A DNA stretch of 22,981 nt from assembly GCA_013816325.1 (NCBI GenBank), contig JACDEP010000012.1:1-22981 (forward strand), given 5' to 3'. This stretch comes from Methylotenera sp. (GTDB taxonomy: Bacteria > Pseudomonadota > Gammaproteobacteria > Burkholderiales > Methylophilaceae). A model generated the notes under the pieces. It searched no databases and had not been told where the DNA came from. It worked only from the letters and a program-made list of their open reading frames with translations. The position numbers were made by a program, and so were the translations under genes. Below, piece after piece: positions 1 through 7,842 of the stretch (positions are counted from its first letter, which is position 1; each line of letters begins with the position of its first letter).

Positions 1-92
1 ACGCTAAACAATGGGCAAATGATGATCCTTGTGTCGCGGCGGGCGTGTATAGCCAAGTCATTGTGAAACCTTTTAGGAAAACCTTACCCTAA
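1..92 (+). CDS. YciI-like protein, C-terminal fragment
   Basis: Only the last 29 codons are inside the window, read in frame from position 3 to a TAA at 90-92. The peptide contains AKQWANDDPCVAAGVYSQV and then VKPFRKTLP. This matches the C-terminal end of YciI-family proteins, small ferredoxin-like alpha+beta barrel proteins whose function is poorly defined, where an 'ANDDP...AGVY....V.PF' pattern is typical. The stop lies 5 nt before the ATG of the BolA-like gene, so the two are probably cotranscribed. A yciI-bolA-ppiC order is, as I recall it, common in betaproteobacteria. The start and N-terminal half are outside the window. The family call is from memory of the motif and is fairly but not fully secure. 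Confidence 0.72.
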   Translation, partial: AKQWANDDPCVAAGVYSQVIVKPFRKTLP

Positions 93-97
93 CCACC

Positions 98-364
98 ATG
101 AACTTGCAGCAAGAAATAGCGAAGCGTTTACAATCAATGGAGCCTATTTCGTTAGAAATTGAAGATGAAAGTGCAATGCATGCAGGACATGCGGGTAATG
201 GCGGTGGCGGGCATTTCAAGCTAACAATGACAAGCTCGCAATTTTCAGGAAAATCCCACATAATGCGGCATCGACTTATTTATCAAACACTTTCAGATCT
301 TATTCCTAACAGAATCCACGCGCTTAGTATCAAGGCAATCGCGCCTGATGAAACTAAAGTTTGA
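98..364 (+). CDS. bolA: BolA-family protein
   Basis: An 88-residue BolA/IbaG-like protein. BolA-family proteins are small class II KH-like cytosolic proteins that act with monothiol glutaredoxins in iron-sulfur cluster trafficking, and some act as morphology/stress transcription factors. Seen in the sequence: a Gly-rich turn followed by HF (GNGGGGHF, about residues 33-40), a 'SHIMRHRLIYQTL' helix and a closing 'IHALSIKAIAPDE', which together are the family signature. The HAGHAG stretch just before the Gly-rich turn adds histidines that could help bind a cluster. The ATG at 98 follows the YciI-like stop by 5 nt and has only a weak ribosome binding site, consistent with translational coupling. 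The exported isomerase gene follows after 54 nt. The family is certain; whether it is the functional BolA or the IbaG paralogue cannot be told. Confidence 0.85.
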   Translation: MNLQQEIAKRLQSMEPISLEIEDESAMHAGHAGNGGGGHFKLTMTSSQFSGKSHIMRHRLIYQTLSDLIPNRIHALSIKAIAPDETKV

Positions 365-418
365 ATCCAACTAATCCTGATTTCCTATCCCTATTATTTA
401 AATTTTGAGGACTATTGC

Positions 419-1207
419 ATGAAATTTACCCAAACCTTAATCGCCGTTGCCATATTGTCATTCGCACCTTCTGCATTTGCGGCAGATTCCGTGGCTACCG
501 TAAATGGCAAGCCAATTAAACAATCTGTATACGATTACATTGCTAAAGACGCCACTTCACGCGGTCAAAAAGTAGACGCCCCGGTAAAAGAAGCCATTAT
601 CAACAAACTAGTAGATTCAGAAATCGTTTATCAAGAAGCGCAAAAATTGGGCCTAGATAAGCAGCCCGATTATGTAGCCCGTGAAGAGCTGGCGCGCCGT
701 GAATTACTCACTAGCGCATTCCTCCAAGACTACGTGAAGAAAAACCCGATTTCTGATGCGGACACCAAAGCAGCTTACGAACAATACAAAAAAGCGTATG
801 GTGAAAAAGAATACAGCGCGCGTCATATCTTGGTTAAAACTGAAGCGGAAGCTAAAGATATCATTACCCAATTAGGCAAAGGTGGCGATTTTGCAAAAAT
901 CGCCAAAGAAAAATCTCTTGATCCAGGCTCAAAAGATAAAGGCGGCGATTTAGGTTGGTTCTCACCGGCTACCATGGTTAAGCCTTTTAGCGATGCTGTA
1001 GCTGGCTTACAAAAAGGTTCTGTATCATCAACACCGGTGCAAACGCAATTTGGCTGGCATGTTATCAAATTGGTTGATACGCGTTCCGCTCAGCCTTTAA
1101 GTTATGACAAGGTAAAAGAAGGCTTACAAAAGAACCTGCAGCAGCGTAACCTCGAAAAGCTCATGGCAGACTTACGTGCTAAAGCGAAAATTGACGTCGC
1201 TAAATAA
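419..1207 (+). CDS. Exported parvulin-type peptidyl-prolyl cis-trans isomerase (PpiC/SurA-like)
   Basis: A 262-residue periplasmic foldase. Residues 1-21 form a signal peptide with a likely cut after AFA (21/22). Residues 24-120 form a helical SurA N-like chaperone region beginning with 'VATVNGKPI'. Residues about 131-221 are the parvulin domain, with 'SARHILVKTEAEA', 'GGDFAKIAKEKSLDPGS', 'GGDLGWFSPATMVKPF' and 'TQFGWHVIKL', all hallmark positions. The family catalyses cis-trans isomerisation of X-Pro bonds during envelope protein folding. The ATG at 419 has a good GAGGA ribosome binding site about 9 nt upstream. It is the last gene of the run that starts with the YciI-like gene, and a strong intrinsic terminator lies about 30 nt after its stop. 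The exact role (PrsA/PpiC/SurA paralogue) is not resolved. Confidence 0.93.
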   Translation: MKFTQTLIAVAILSFAPSAFAADSVATVNGKPIKQSVYDYIAKDATSRGQKVDAPVKEAIINKLVDSEIVYQEAQKLGLDKQPDYVAREELARRELLTSAFLQDYVKKNPISDADTKAAYEQYKKAYGEKEYSARHILVKTEAEAKDIITQLGKGGDFAKIAKEKSLDPGSKDKGGDLGWFSPATMVKPFSDAVAGLQKGSVSSTPVQTQFGWHVIKLVDTRSAQPLSYDKVKEGLQKNLQQRNLEKLMADLRAKAKIDVAK

Positions 1208-1234
1208 GCACTTCAATTAATTTATTCGTTTTAT

Positions 1235-1262
1235 AAAAAGGCTGGTAATCCAGCCTTTTTTA
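1235..1262 (+). terminator. Intrinsic terminator after the parvulin gene
   Basis: A perfect 6-bp GC-rich stem GGCTGG/CCAGCC (1240-1245 with 1250-1255) has a TAAT loop and is extended by AAAAA on the left and TTTTT on the right. The T-tract continues to about 1262. Because the flanks are A-rich and T-rich it would also work in reverse, but on the plus strand it closes the yciI-bolA-ppiC run and isolates feoAB. Confidence 0.9.
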
Positions 1263-1299
1263 TTTGGTCTGATGACATTCTATTTGAATTAATCTATGA

Positions 1300-1318
1300 G
1301 ATAATAAGAATAGTTATC
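1300..1318 (+). promoter_or_regulatory. Fur-box-like operator upstream of feoA
   Basis: The 19-bp GATAATAAGAATAGTTATC matches the classical Fur consensus GATAATGATAATCATTATC at 15 of 19 positions, with both outer GATAAT/TTATC arms intact. It lies 25 nt before the feoA start, in the only intergenic gap that could hold the feoAB promoter. Fe2+-Fur repression of feoAB is standard in proteobacteria. The match is seen directly; binding is inferred. Confidence 0.7.
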
Positions 1319-1343
1319 ATTCATCTTTTGAATCAGATACACC

Positions 1344-1568
1344 ATGAGACTTCTGTCACAACTAAAAATAGGCCAATTCGCCGTAATCTCCGCTATCGAA
1401 GCCGATGAATCATTATTTCATCGCTTGACGGCATTGGGTTTTCGCGTGGGTAAACCGCTTAGCATTATTCGACGTGCCAATTTCAACGGGCCCTTACACG
1501 TGCGCCTTGGCACCACCGATGTGATTCTCCGCAGTAACGACGCTGCGCGCATTCAAATCACACAATGA
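1344..1568 (+). CDS. feoA: Ferrous iron transport accessory protein FeoA
   Basis: A 74-residue SH3-like cytosolic protein of the FeoA family, needed for Fe2+ uptake through FeoB. Seen: 'LSQLKIGQFAVISAI', 'HRLTALGFRVGKPLSIIRR', 'GPLHVRLGTTDVILRSNDAARIQI'. The 'L..LGF..G' and 'GP..VR.G...I.LR..DA..I' spacing is diagnostic. The TGA stop overlaps the ATG of feoB by 4 bp (ATGA at 1565-1568), indicating translational coupling and a shared mRNA. The ribosome binding site is weak. A Fur-like box is directly upstream, so the pair is probably repressed when iron is plentiful. No feoC-like gene follows feoB. Confidence 0.93.
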   Translation: MRLLSQLKIGQFAVISAIEADESLFHRLTALGFRVGKPLSIIRRANFNGPLHVRLGTTDVILRSNDAARIQITQ

Positions 1569-3355
1569 AACGTATTGCTTTATTAGGCATGCCCAATACG
1601 GGCAAATCTACCCTATTTAATCGTATTAGCGGTGCATCAGCCCGGGTTGGTAATTGGCCCGGCATTACCGTCGATCTTATGAGCGCTAAAATCCTCATTG
1701 GTGGCCATATTGCTGAGCTCATTGATTTGCCTGGCATTTACGATCTGCACGGTTTCTCTGATGACGAGCAAGTTGTCAGGCATTTTCTATCAAATAATGC
1801 GGTCGATTTAGTCATTGTCCTACTCAATAGCTCACAGATAGACCGGCAGCTTTCTTTAGTATTACAGATTAAAAAGCTAGGCTTACCTATAGTGCTGGCC
1901 TTAAATATGGCAGATGAAGCCAAAAGTGCCGGCATCACTATTGATACAGAAAACATGGCTAAAGCCTTGCGGATTCCTGTGATCCAGATTAGCGCAAAAT
2001 ATGGCGACGGGTTGCCTAAAGCGTTACAGGAAGCTAGCAAACTCATTAACCAAGGTTTACCAGCTTCAAACCCTGAAAGCATAGGTCTGCTACTACAGGA
2101 AGATAGCCAGATCGAGCATGAAATGGAACTGCTGATACAACATCATGTGCAGATCCCCGCGACGTTAAATGACAATACCACCGATAAAATAGATCGCATC
2201 TTGCTACATAAATGGTTGGGGCTACCCATATTTTTTGCAGCCATGTTCATACTGTTCCAGTTTATTTTTACCGCAGGCAAGCCATTGCAAGACGGTCTCG
2301 CCTGGGCATTAAATACATTCCGCTCCGGGCTACTCGACCCGTTGTTTCATTCCAGCCCCGCTTGGCTAAGCGGTTTATTGCTAGATGGTGTTTATAACGG
2401 CGTAGCCACTGTGGCTGCTTTCGTTCCCATTATCATCCTGTTCTTCCTGGTGATGTCCATTGTGGAGGATAGTGGCTATCTATCCCGCGCGGCTTTCCTG
2501 ATGGATGCGATCATGGCGAAAATGGGGCTGGATGGCCGTGGCTTCGTGATGATGCTTATGGGTTTCGGCTGCAATGTACCGGCATTGATGGGTACACGCA
2601 TCATGCGTTCCCGACCCATGCGTTTGCTGACGATGCTGGTGATACCGCTCTCATTATGCTCTGCTAGGCTGCAAGTATTTATCTTCATCATTGCCGCATT
2701 GTTCACCGCCAAGCAAGCGCCCATCATATTATTTGCGCTATACGTAATGAGCTTTTTAACGATGTTCCTGACTGCGGTGCTGTTCCAGGCAAAGTATAAA
2801 AATGCCGAGCCTTTTATATTAGAACTACCGCCATATCGCTTCCCAACTTTGCGCCAAATCATCTTACGTGGCTGGCAGGAGGTTAAGCACTTCCTTAATC
2901 GCGCGACTAAGTTTATCGTCATCGGTGTGGTACTGGTATGGGCGATGACTCACTTCCCCACCGATGTGCCGCCAGCAAGCATTGGCACTCTTGCTGGACA
3001 AGTTGGATTACTGTTCGCGCCTATTCTTGACCCGATCGGCATCAATAGCCAACTGGCAATCGCTTTGATATTTGGTTTTGTTGCAAAAGAAATCGTAGTA
3101 GGCGCGCTTGCAGTGATTTATGGACTACAGGGTGACGCATTGATGGCGCAAATGGCCATGCAGATTGATTGGGTACAGGCGATGAGCTTCATGTTATTTA
3201 CTTTGATCTATACGCCCTGTTTGTCTACCATTGCTACGCTTAAGACTGAAGCAAAAAGTACAGCTTTCATGTGGCTTTCTATCGCTTGGTCTTTAGGCTT
3301 GGCTTGGGTAGTGAGCTTTGTGTTCTATCAATCGGCTCGTGCGCTTGGCTATTAG
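1565..3355 (+). CDS. feoB: Ferrous iron transporter FeoB (short form)
   Basis: A 596-residue inner-membrane Fe2+ transporter with an N-terminal GTPase domain. Visible G motifs: G1 GMPNTGKS (8-15), G2 Thr35 in WPGITVD, G3 DLPG (54-57), G4 NMAD (114-117) and a G5-like SAKYGDG near 140. The membrane part begins about residue 218. It keeps the gate signatures: GYLSRAAFLMDAIM, GFGCNVPALMGTRIM, SARLQVF, and near the end TLIYTPCLSTIATLKTEAKS. It is clearly shorter than the 773-residue E. coli protein but reads as an intact short class, with no frameshift visible. It overlaps feoA by 4 bp. The gene ends 33 nt before a convergent DUF486 gene, and I see no intrinsic terminator there. Confidence 0.95.
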   Translation: MKRIALLGMPNTGKSTLFNRISGASARVGNWPGITVDLMSAKILIGGHIAELIDLPGIYDLHGFSDDEQVVRHFLSNNAVDLVIVLLNSSQIDRQLSLVLQIKKLGLPIVLALNMADEAKSAGITIDTENMAKALRIPVIQISAKYGDGLPKALQEASKLINQGLPASNPESIGLLLQEDSQIEHEMELLIQHHVQIPATLNDNTTDKIDRILLHKWLGLPIFFAAMFILFQFIFTAGKPLQDGLAWALNTFRSGLLDPLFHSSPAWLSGLLLDGVYNGVATVAAFVPIIILFFLVMSIVEDSGYLSRAAFLMDAIMAKMGLDGRGFVMMLMGFGCNVPALMGTRIMRSRPMRLLTMLVIPLSLCSARLQVFIFIIAALFTAKQAPIILFALYVMSFLTMFLTAVLFQAKYKNAEPFILELPPYRFPTLRQIILRGWQEVKHFLNRATKFIVIGVVLVWAMTHFPTDVPPASIGTLAGQVGLLFAPILDPIGINSQLAIALIFGFVAKEIVVGALAVIYGLQGDALMAQMAMQIDWVQAMSFMLFTLIYTPCLSTIATLKTEAKSTAFMWLSIAWSLGLAWVVSFVFYQSARALGY

Positions 3356-3388
3356 ACATACAGCACTGCATGACAACGGAAATTTAAT

Positions 3389-3730
3389 TTACGTGCGAAA
3401 CATAAAGTAAACCGCACCCATCAGGCATAAACCTGCCCATAAAAAATCCAGTTTTAGGGGCTGGTGCATATAAATGACTGCGAATGGGAGAAACACCGCC
3501 AATGTAATCACTTCCTGCAGTATCTTAAGTTGCGCTAATGACATTACGGTAAATCCCATTCGATTCGCCGGTACTTGAAACAAATACTCCACTGAAGCGA
3601 TACCCCAGCTAACAAGGGCTGCAATAATCCATGGTTTTTGACTTAAATTTTTAAGATGGGCATACCATGCAAACGACATGAAAACGTTTGCTATAGTGAG
3701 GAGTAATATGGTTTTTAAAATGACAGGCAT
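3389..3730 (-). CDS. DUF486 family small membrane protein
   Basis: A 113-residue, very hydrophobic protein with four predicted membrane helices (about 5-25, 33-52, 65-88 and 93-111). Conserved features of the DUF486 family, related to small drug/metabolite transporters, are seen: 'TIANVFMSFAWYAHLK' in helix 1, 'ASVEYLFQVPANRMG' between helices 2 and 3, 'LAQLKILQEVITLAVF' and the end 'LCLMGAVYFMFR'. No substrate is established for the family. It is convergent with feoB and lies 159 nt downstream of glnB on the same strand. A possible glnB hairpin lies between them, so it may have its own promoter. The ribosome binding site before the ATG is poor. The family call is firm; the function is unknown. 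Confidence 0.82.
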   Translation of the reverse strand: MPVILKTILLLTIANVFMSFAWYAHLKNLSQKPWIIAALVSWGIASVEYLFQVPANRMGFTVMSLAQLKILQEVITLAVFLPFAVIYMHQPLKLDFLWAGLCLMGAVYFMFRT

Positions 3731-3838
3731 TAATTAAAATTGTGCTAATAAGTGACAATAAGGAAGCGAGCCAGATAGTGCGCTATTTATACGACGAGCC
3801 AGTATTGGGCTTGTCCGTGGAATATATGCGCTAAGGCT

Positions 3839-3865
3839 ATTCTCACGCCAAAGCGGGCTGAGAAA
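3839..3865 (-). terminator. Possible terminator or processing hairpin downstream of glnB
   Basis: An imperfect stem TTCTCA/TGAGAA (3840-3845 with 3859-3864) continues as GCC/GGC (3847-3849 with 3856-3858) with one bulged C. It lies 25-50 nt past the glnB stop on the minus strand. It is not followed by a T-tract, so if it ends transcription it is not a textbook intrinsic terminator. Confidence 0.35.
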
Positions 3866-3889
3866 GTTAATTGTTATTTAGCAGCAAAA

Positions 3890-4228
3890 TTAGACGGCGG
3901 ATTCGCCGGTTTCGCCGGTACGGATGCGGATAACCTGTTCAACACTACTGACAAATATCTTGCCGTCACCAATCTTACCGGTATGCGCCGCTTTGATGAT
4001 GGCGTCCATCGCTGCTTCTACCATATTATCTGCCAAAACCAGTTCGAGCTTGATTTTAGGTAGGAAATCAACCACATATTCAGCGCCGCGATACAGTTCG
4101 GTATGGCCTTTCTGACGGCCGAAACCTTTGACCTCAGTGACGGTTAAACCGTTTGCCCCAATGCTTGATAATGCCTCGCGGACTTCATCTAATTTGAATG
4201 GTTTAATGATTGCTTCAATTTTTTTCAT
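3890..4228 (-). CDS. glnB: Nitrogen regulatory protein P-II
   Basis: A 112-residue PII signal protein, a cytosolic trimer that senses 2-oxoglutarate and ATP/ADP and controls GlnE/glutamine synthetase and NtrB. Seen: start MKKIEAIIKPFKLDEVREAL, the T-loop GFGRQKGHTELYRGAEY with uridylylation site Tyr51, the B-loop 'TGKIGDGKIFV' and the C-loop 'RIRTGE'. All are canonical and full length. The ATG has a good GGGAG ribosome binding site. It lies 72 nt after nadE on the same strand, an arrangement common in proteobacteria that suggests the GlnB rather than the amtB-linked GlnK paralogue; no amtB is nearby. A weak sigma-70-like promoter can be drawn in the gap, so it may be expressed both from nadE and on its own. 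Confidence 0.95.
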   Translation of the reverse strand: MKKIEAIIKPFKLDEVREALSSIGANGLTVTEVKGFGRQKGHTELYRGAEYVVDFLPKIKLELVLADNMVEAAMDAIIKAAHTGKIGDGKIFVSSVEQVIRIRTGETGESAV

Positions 4229-4248
4229 GCTGCGACTCCCTTTTCATA

Positions 4249-4276
4249 CTATTATTTATTGGTTTATAGCTATCAA
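4249..4276 (-). promoter_or_regulatory. Candidate sigma-70-like promoter for glnB
   Basis: On the minus strand, TTGATA (4271-4276) is separated by 16 bp from TAATAG (4249-4254), about 20 nt before the glnB ATG. The predicted start of transcription would fall very close to the ribosome binding site, which weakens the case. No sigma-54 type -24/-12 element was seen in the gap. Confidence 0.28.
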
Positions 4277-4300
4277 ATCTACAAACATTTTACGACAATC

Positions 4301-5917
4301 TTACTTTAAGTATTTATCAAAATCTAGCTTCACGGTAATAGGGTAACGTCTATCTTTGCCAAACCCCTTATGCGTAATACGCACACCTACAGGTGACTGG
4401 CGACGCTTATATTCATTGCGATCGATCAAAGTCATGACTCGGTTTACATCAGCCAGCTGATAACCCATAGCCAAAATATCCGATTTACTCAAATCGTTCT
4501 CTACATACGCTTCCATAATGCCATCTAATACCTCATATGGCGGCAGGCTATCTTGGTCTTTCTGGTCGGCGCGTAACTCGGCAGACGGTGGACGGTCAAT
4601 GATGCGCTGCGGAATTACATTAGACAAGCTATTGCGGTAATTAGATAGCCGGTAGACCAAGGTTTTAGGCACATCTTTAAGCAAAGCAAAGCCACCGGCC
4701 ATATCGCCATATAGCGTACAGTAACCCACAGCCATTTCACTTTTATTGCCAGTCGTTACCACGATACTGCCAAATTTATTTGAGATAGCCATAAGCAGCA
4801 TACCGCGGATACGAGCCTGCAAATTTTCTTCAGTTGCATCCATTTCAAGGTCATGAAACTGCGGGGCTAAAGCGGTAACATAGCCGTCAAACAAATCCTT
4901 AATGGCAATTTCCGTGTATTTAACACCGACTTTCTCGGCCATTTCGCGTGCATCATTTACACTCATGTCTGCAGTAAATTCCGATGGCATCATTACTGCA
5001 TGCACCCTATCTGCCCCAAGTGCATCTACTGCGATAGCCAAAGTCAATGCAGAATCTATGCCGCCGGAAAGGCCAAGAACCACGCCAGGAAAATTGTTTT
5101 TATTCACATAGTCTGCCAAACCCAACTGAAGCGCCTGATACACGGAAGCTTCAACAGTCAGCGCTTTTGTAATGCTATTCGCACTAATAGGTTGGTTATG
5201 CTTAAACTGAACGATTTCTAATTGCGTCAGATATGCCGGTAGTTGATGCGTGAGATGCCCTTCGGCATCGAGCACAAAAGATGCGCCGTCGAATACAAGC
5301 TCATCCTGGCCCCCCACCATATTGACATAAACAATCGGTAGATGCGTTTCATAAACACGATGGCGCAGTATCTCTAACCTAGTGGATTGCTTTTCCATGT
5401 GGAATGGTGAGGCATTTAACGCTACCAGCAACTCAGCTCCGGCCAGCTTAGCTTTTAATGCCGGTTCCGGCTCCCATACATCCGCACATATCAGCACCCC
5501 TATCTTTACACTTTCGTGCTCAAATACCAGCGCTTGTTCCCCATGGGAAAAGTAGCGCTTTTCATCAAAAACGCTATGGTTAGGCAAGGCATGCTTATGA
5601 TAAGTAGCTGCAACTTTACCGTCTCTAAGCACCGAAGCCGCATTAAAGCACCCTTCTTCAATCTGCTGGGGATGGCCAACAATTACGGTAATGCCGTCTA
5701 GTTGCTGGCTGAGCTTTTTAAGTTGTAAATGGCAGGCTTCTAGAAAATCTGCACGTAGCAATAAGTCTTCTGGAGGATAGCCACAAAGGCCAAGCTCGGG
5801 CGTAACGAGCAAGCTAGCACCTTGCACTTTAGCATGCCTTGCGCTTTCCAGGATTTTCTCTGCGTTGCCGGCAATATCACCAACGATACAGTTGATTTGC
5901 GCAATTGCGATTTTCAT
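4301..5917 (-). CDS. nadE: Glutamine-dependent NAD+ synthetase
   Basis: A 538-residue two-domain enzyme that converts nicotinate adenine dinucleotide to NAD+, using ammonia released from glutamine. The N-terminal nitrilase-like glutaminase domain (1 to about 235) has the expected triad: Glu41 in TPELGLCGYPPEDLL, Lys108 in YHKHALPN and Cys144 in VLICADVWEP. The synthetase domain (about 265-538) has the PP-loop GLSGGIDSA (282-290), followed by 'TGNKSEMAVGYCTLYGDMAGG' and the C-terminal 'KRRQSPVGVRITHKGFGKDRRYPI'. It is complete, and of usual length for the bacterial glutamine-dependent short form. It sits 48 nt after the ankyrin gene and 72 nt before glnB on the same strand. The ribosome binding site is weak. 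Confidence 0.96.
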   Translation of the reverse strand: MKIAIAQINCIVGDIAGNAEKILESARHAKVQGASLLVTPELGLCGYPPEDLLLRADFLEACHLQLKKLSQQLDGITVIVGHPQQIEEGCFNAASVLRDGKVAATYHKHALPNHSVFDEKRYFSHGEQALVFEHESVKIGVLICADVWEPEPALKAKLAGAELLVALNASPFHMEKQSTRLEILRHRVYETHLPIVYVNMVGGQDELVFDGASFVLDAEGHLTHQLPAYLTQLEIVQFKHNQPISANSITKALTVEASVYQALQLGLADYVNKNNFPGVVLGLSGGIDSALTLAIAVDALGADRVHAVMMPSEFTADMSVNDAREMAEKVGVKYTEIAIKDLFDGYVTALAPQFHDLEMDATEENLQARIRGMLLMAISNKFGSIVVTTGNKSEMAVGYCTLYGDMAGGFALLKDVPKTLVYRLSNYRNSLSNVIPQRIIDRPPSAELRADQKDQDSLPPYEVLDGIMEAYVENDLSKSDILAMGYQLADVNRVMTLIDRNEYKRRQSPVGVRITHKGFGKDRRYPITVKLDFDKYLK

Positions 5918-5965
5918 TCGGCTAAATTAAGTAAAGATAGACTAATCAAATCAAAATTGGCTGAA

Positions 5966-6916
5966 TTAATAAGAACCCCCGGCATCCTTGATGAGCTTGA
6001 TGATTTCAGTACGTTGGCCTTTAAGGGCATACACTAACGCCGTTAAACCATACTGGTCTTTGGCCTTCACTTTGGCTTTATTATCTAGCAAAAGTTTCAC
6101 CATCTCCACGGAACCATTATCTACGGCAATGTGTAACAAAGGGGTACCTTCATCATCTTCATTATTCACATCAGCGCCTTTTGCTATCAGCTCTTTAGCA
6201 GCCTCCAGTTGATTTTTTTTGACTGCCCATGTTAACGCCGTCCATTTAGAAAAATCTTTCTGATTAACTGCTGCACCGCGGCTCAACAGCAAATCAACTG
6301 CGGGGGCAAAACCGCCTCGGGCAGCCGTCATCAATGCTGTAGTCCCCCTTTTATCGCGTTCCAGCACATCTGCTTTATTATTGAGCAATGCCGTAATGGT
6401 AGGCAGATTTCCGCTTTTCGCTGCATACATCAATACGGTTTTCCCATCATCACTTTTGGTGTTCACATCAACACCATGTTTAATGAGCATATCAACGACC
6501 TCCGGGAAGCCCGCTACTGCCGCCATACCAAATGCGCTCCAACCCGTGACATCACGAATCTTGGTATCGGCACCTTTATCCAGCAATACCTTTACCGTAG
6601 CAATATAATTCTTTTTGGCAGCAAACATTAATGCAGTCCAGCCGCCATTGTCTTTGGCGTTTATATCTGCGCCTTTGTTAAGAAGTGCTGATACGACATC
6701 GGCTTTGTCCTTGCGGGCCGCATACATCAATGCCGTAATGCCATCCTCATCTTTAGCGTTTGGGCTAGCTCCGCTATCCAGCATCGCTTTAACAGCGGCT
6801 AAATCCCCTTTAGAAGCCACTGTCAGTAAGTAACTAACATCTTCAGCTGCCATGGCAGGTAGACACGTGCAAAGCATTAACAAGAGGGCAAGAAAACGTT
6901 TGAAGGATATATTCAT
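5966..6916 (-). CDS. Exported ankyrin-repeat protein (about nine repeats)
   Basis: A 316-residue protein. Residues 1-23 form a signal peptide (hydrophobic FLALLLMLCTCLPAMA), so it probably acts in the periplasm. The rest is a nearly uninterrupted ladder of about nine 33-residue ankyrin repeats (from about 27 to 313). These show recurring 'DG.TALMYAA..', '.VV..LL..GADVN.KD' units, for example at 57-67, 91-100, 158-167, 191-200 and 256-265. Ankyrin repeats bind other proteins and have no catalytic role. In Pseudomonas a periplasmic ankyrin protein supports a catalase, so a protective or scaffold role is possible here. It lies between sucD (47 nt) and nadE (48 nt) on the same strand, probably cotranscribed. 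No partner is evident from the neighbours. The fold is certain; the role is unknown. Confidence 0.88.
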   Translation of the reverse strand: MNISFKRFLALLLMLCTCLPAMAAEDVSYLLTVASKGDLAAVKAMLDSGASPNAKDEDGITALMYAARKDKADVVSALLNKGADINAKDNGGWTALMFAAKKNYIATVKVLLDKGADTKIRDVTGWSAFGMAAVAGFPEVVDMLIKHGVDVNTKSDDGKTVLMYAAKSGNLPTITALLNNKADVLERDKRGTTALMTAARGGFAPAVDLLLSRGAAVNQKDFSKWTALTWAVKKNQLEAAKELIAKGADVNNEDDEGTPLLHIAVDNGSVEMVKLLLDNKAKVKAKDQYGLTALVYALKGQRTEIIKLIKDAGGSY

Positions 6917-6963
6917 ATAGTTGGAACTGATGTCTTTCTCAAAATATGCTTAACTAGATATGT

Positions 6964-7842
6964 TTAATTTCTATTGTTAATGGCCGCAAGTACTGCTTCG
7001 CCTAGGCCGGCTGGTGAACTAGCAACAACCGCACCAGCGCTTTCTAAGGCACGTATCTTGTCTGCAGCCTTGCCACTACCGCCGGAGATGATAGCCCCGG
7101 CGTGCCCCATGCGCTTGCCTGCTGGAGCGGTTTGGCCGGCAATATATGCCGCTACCGGTTTGCTGACATTACTTTTGATAAACTCAGCCGCAGCTTCTTC
7201 ATCTGAACCTCCGATTTCACCGACCATGATAATGGCTTCGGTTTCATCATCAGCTTCAAACATCTGTAAGCATTCGATAAAATTCAGTCCTTTAATCGGG
7301 TCGCCCCCTATGCCTACACAAGTACTCTGACCCAATTTAAGCGCAGTAGTTTGATGCACTGCTTCATAAGTCAATGTACCTGAACGTGACACAATACCCA
7401 CCTTGCCGCGCATATGGATGCTGCCTGGCATGATGCCGATCTTGCATTCATCTGGAGTAATCACGCCCGGGCAATTAGGTCCGATGAGTTTTACACTGTA
7501 AGAATTCAATATCTGTTTCACGTTCAGCATATCCAAAACCGGAATACCTTCAGTAATACAAATAATCAATTCAATTCCCGCATCGCAGGCTTCCAATATC
7601 GAATCTGCCGCCAATGCCGGAGGTACGTAAATCACACTAGCGGTGGCCCCAGTTTCACGCACAGCATCACGCATCGCATTAAACACCGGCAAACCTAAAT
7701 GTGTCATGCCGCCTTTGCCTGGCGTTACGCCCCCGACCATTTTGGTGCCATACGCTAACGCTTGTTCTGAGTGAAATGTGCCTTGTTTACCGGTAAAGCC
7801 CTGACAAAGAACTTTGGTATTTTTATTGATTAAAATACTCAT
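6964..7842 (-). CDS. sucD: Succinate-CoA ligase [ADP-forming], alpha subunit
   Basis: A 292-residue alpha subunit that interconverts succinyl-CoA, ADP and Pi with succinate, CoA and ATP. Seen: 'LCQGFTGKQGTFHSEQA' CoA-binding Rossmann start, 'GGVTPGKGG', 'IGPNCPGVI', 'GIVSRSGTLTYE', 'GGDPIKGLNFI' and the phospho-histidine loop GHAGAII with His247, equivalent to E. coli His246. The ATG overlaps the sucC stop by 4 bp (7839-7842), so translation of the two subunits is coupled. It is of normal length. If the host is a Methylophilaceae member, the TCA cycle is expected to be incomplete (no 2-oxoglutarate dehydrogenase), and the pair would mainly supply succinyl-CoA; that is inference. Malate-CoA ligase (MtkB) is a related alternative but fits less well. 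Confidence 0.95.
   Translation of the reverse strand: MSILINKNTKVLCQGFTGKQGTFHSEQALAYGTKMVGGVTPGKGGMTHLGLPVFNAMRDAVRETGATASVIYVPPALAADSILEACDAGIELIICITEGIPVLDMLNVKQILNSYSVKLIGPNCPGVITPDECKIGIMPGSIHMRGKVGIVSRSGTLTYEAVHQTTALKLGQSTCVGIGGDPIKGLNFIECLQMFEADDETEAIIMVGEIGGSDEEAAAEFIKSNVSKPVAAYIAGQTAPAGKRMGHAGAIISGGSGKAADKIRALESAGAVVASSPAGLGEAVLAAINNRN

Noticed and set aside
3748..3806. Repeated GAGCCAG units between glnB and the DUF486 gene
   Set aside because: Only two short copies; not enough to call a repeat family or binding site.
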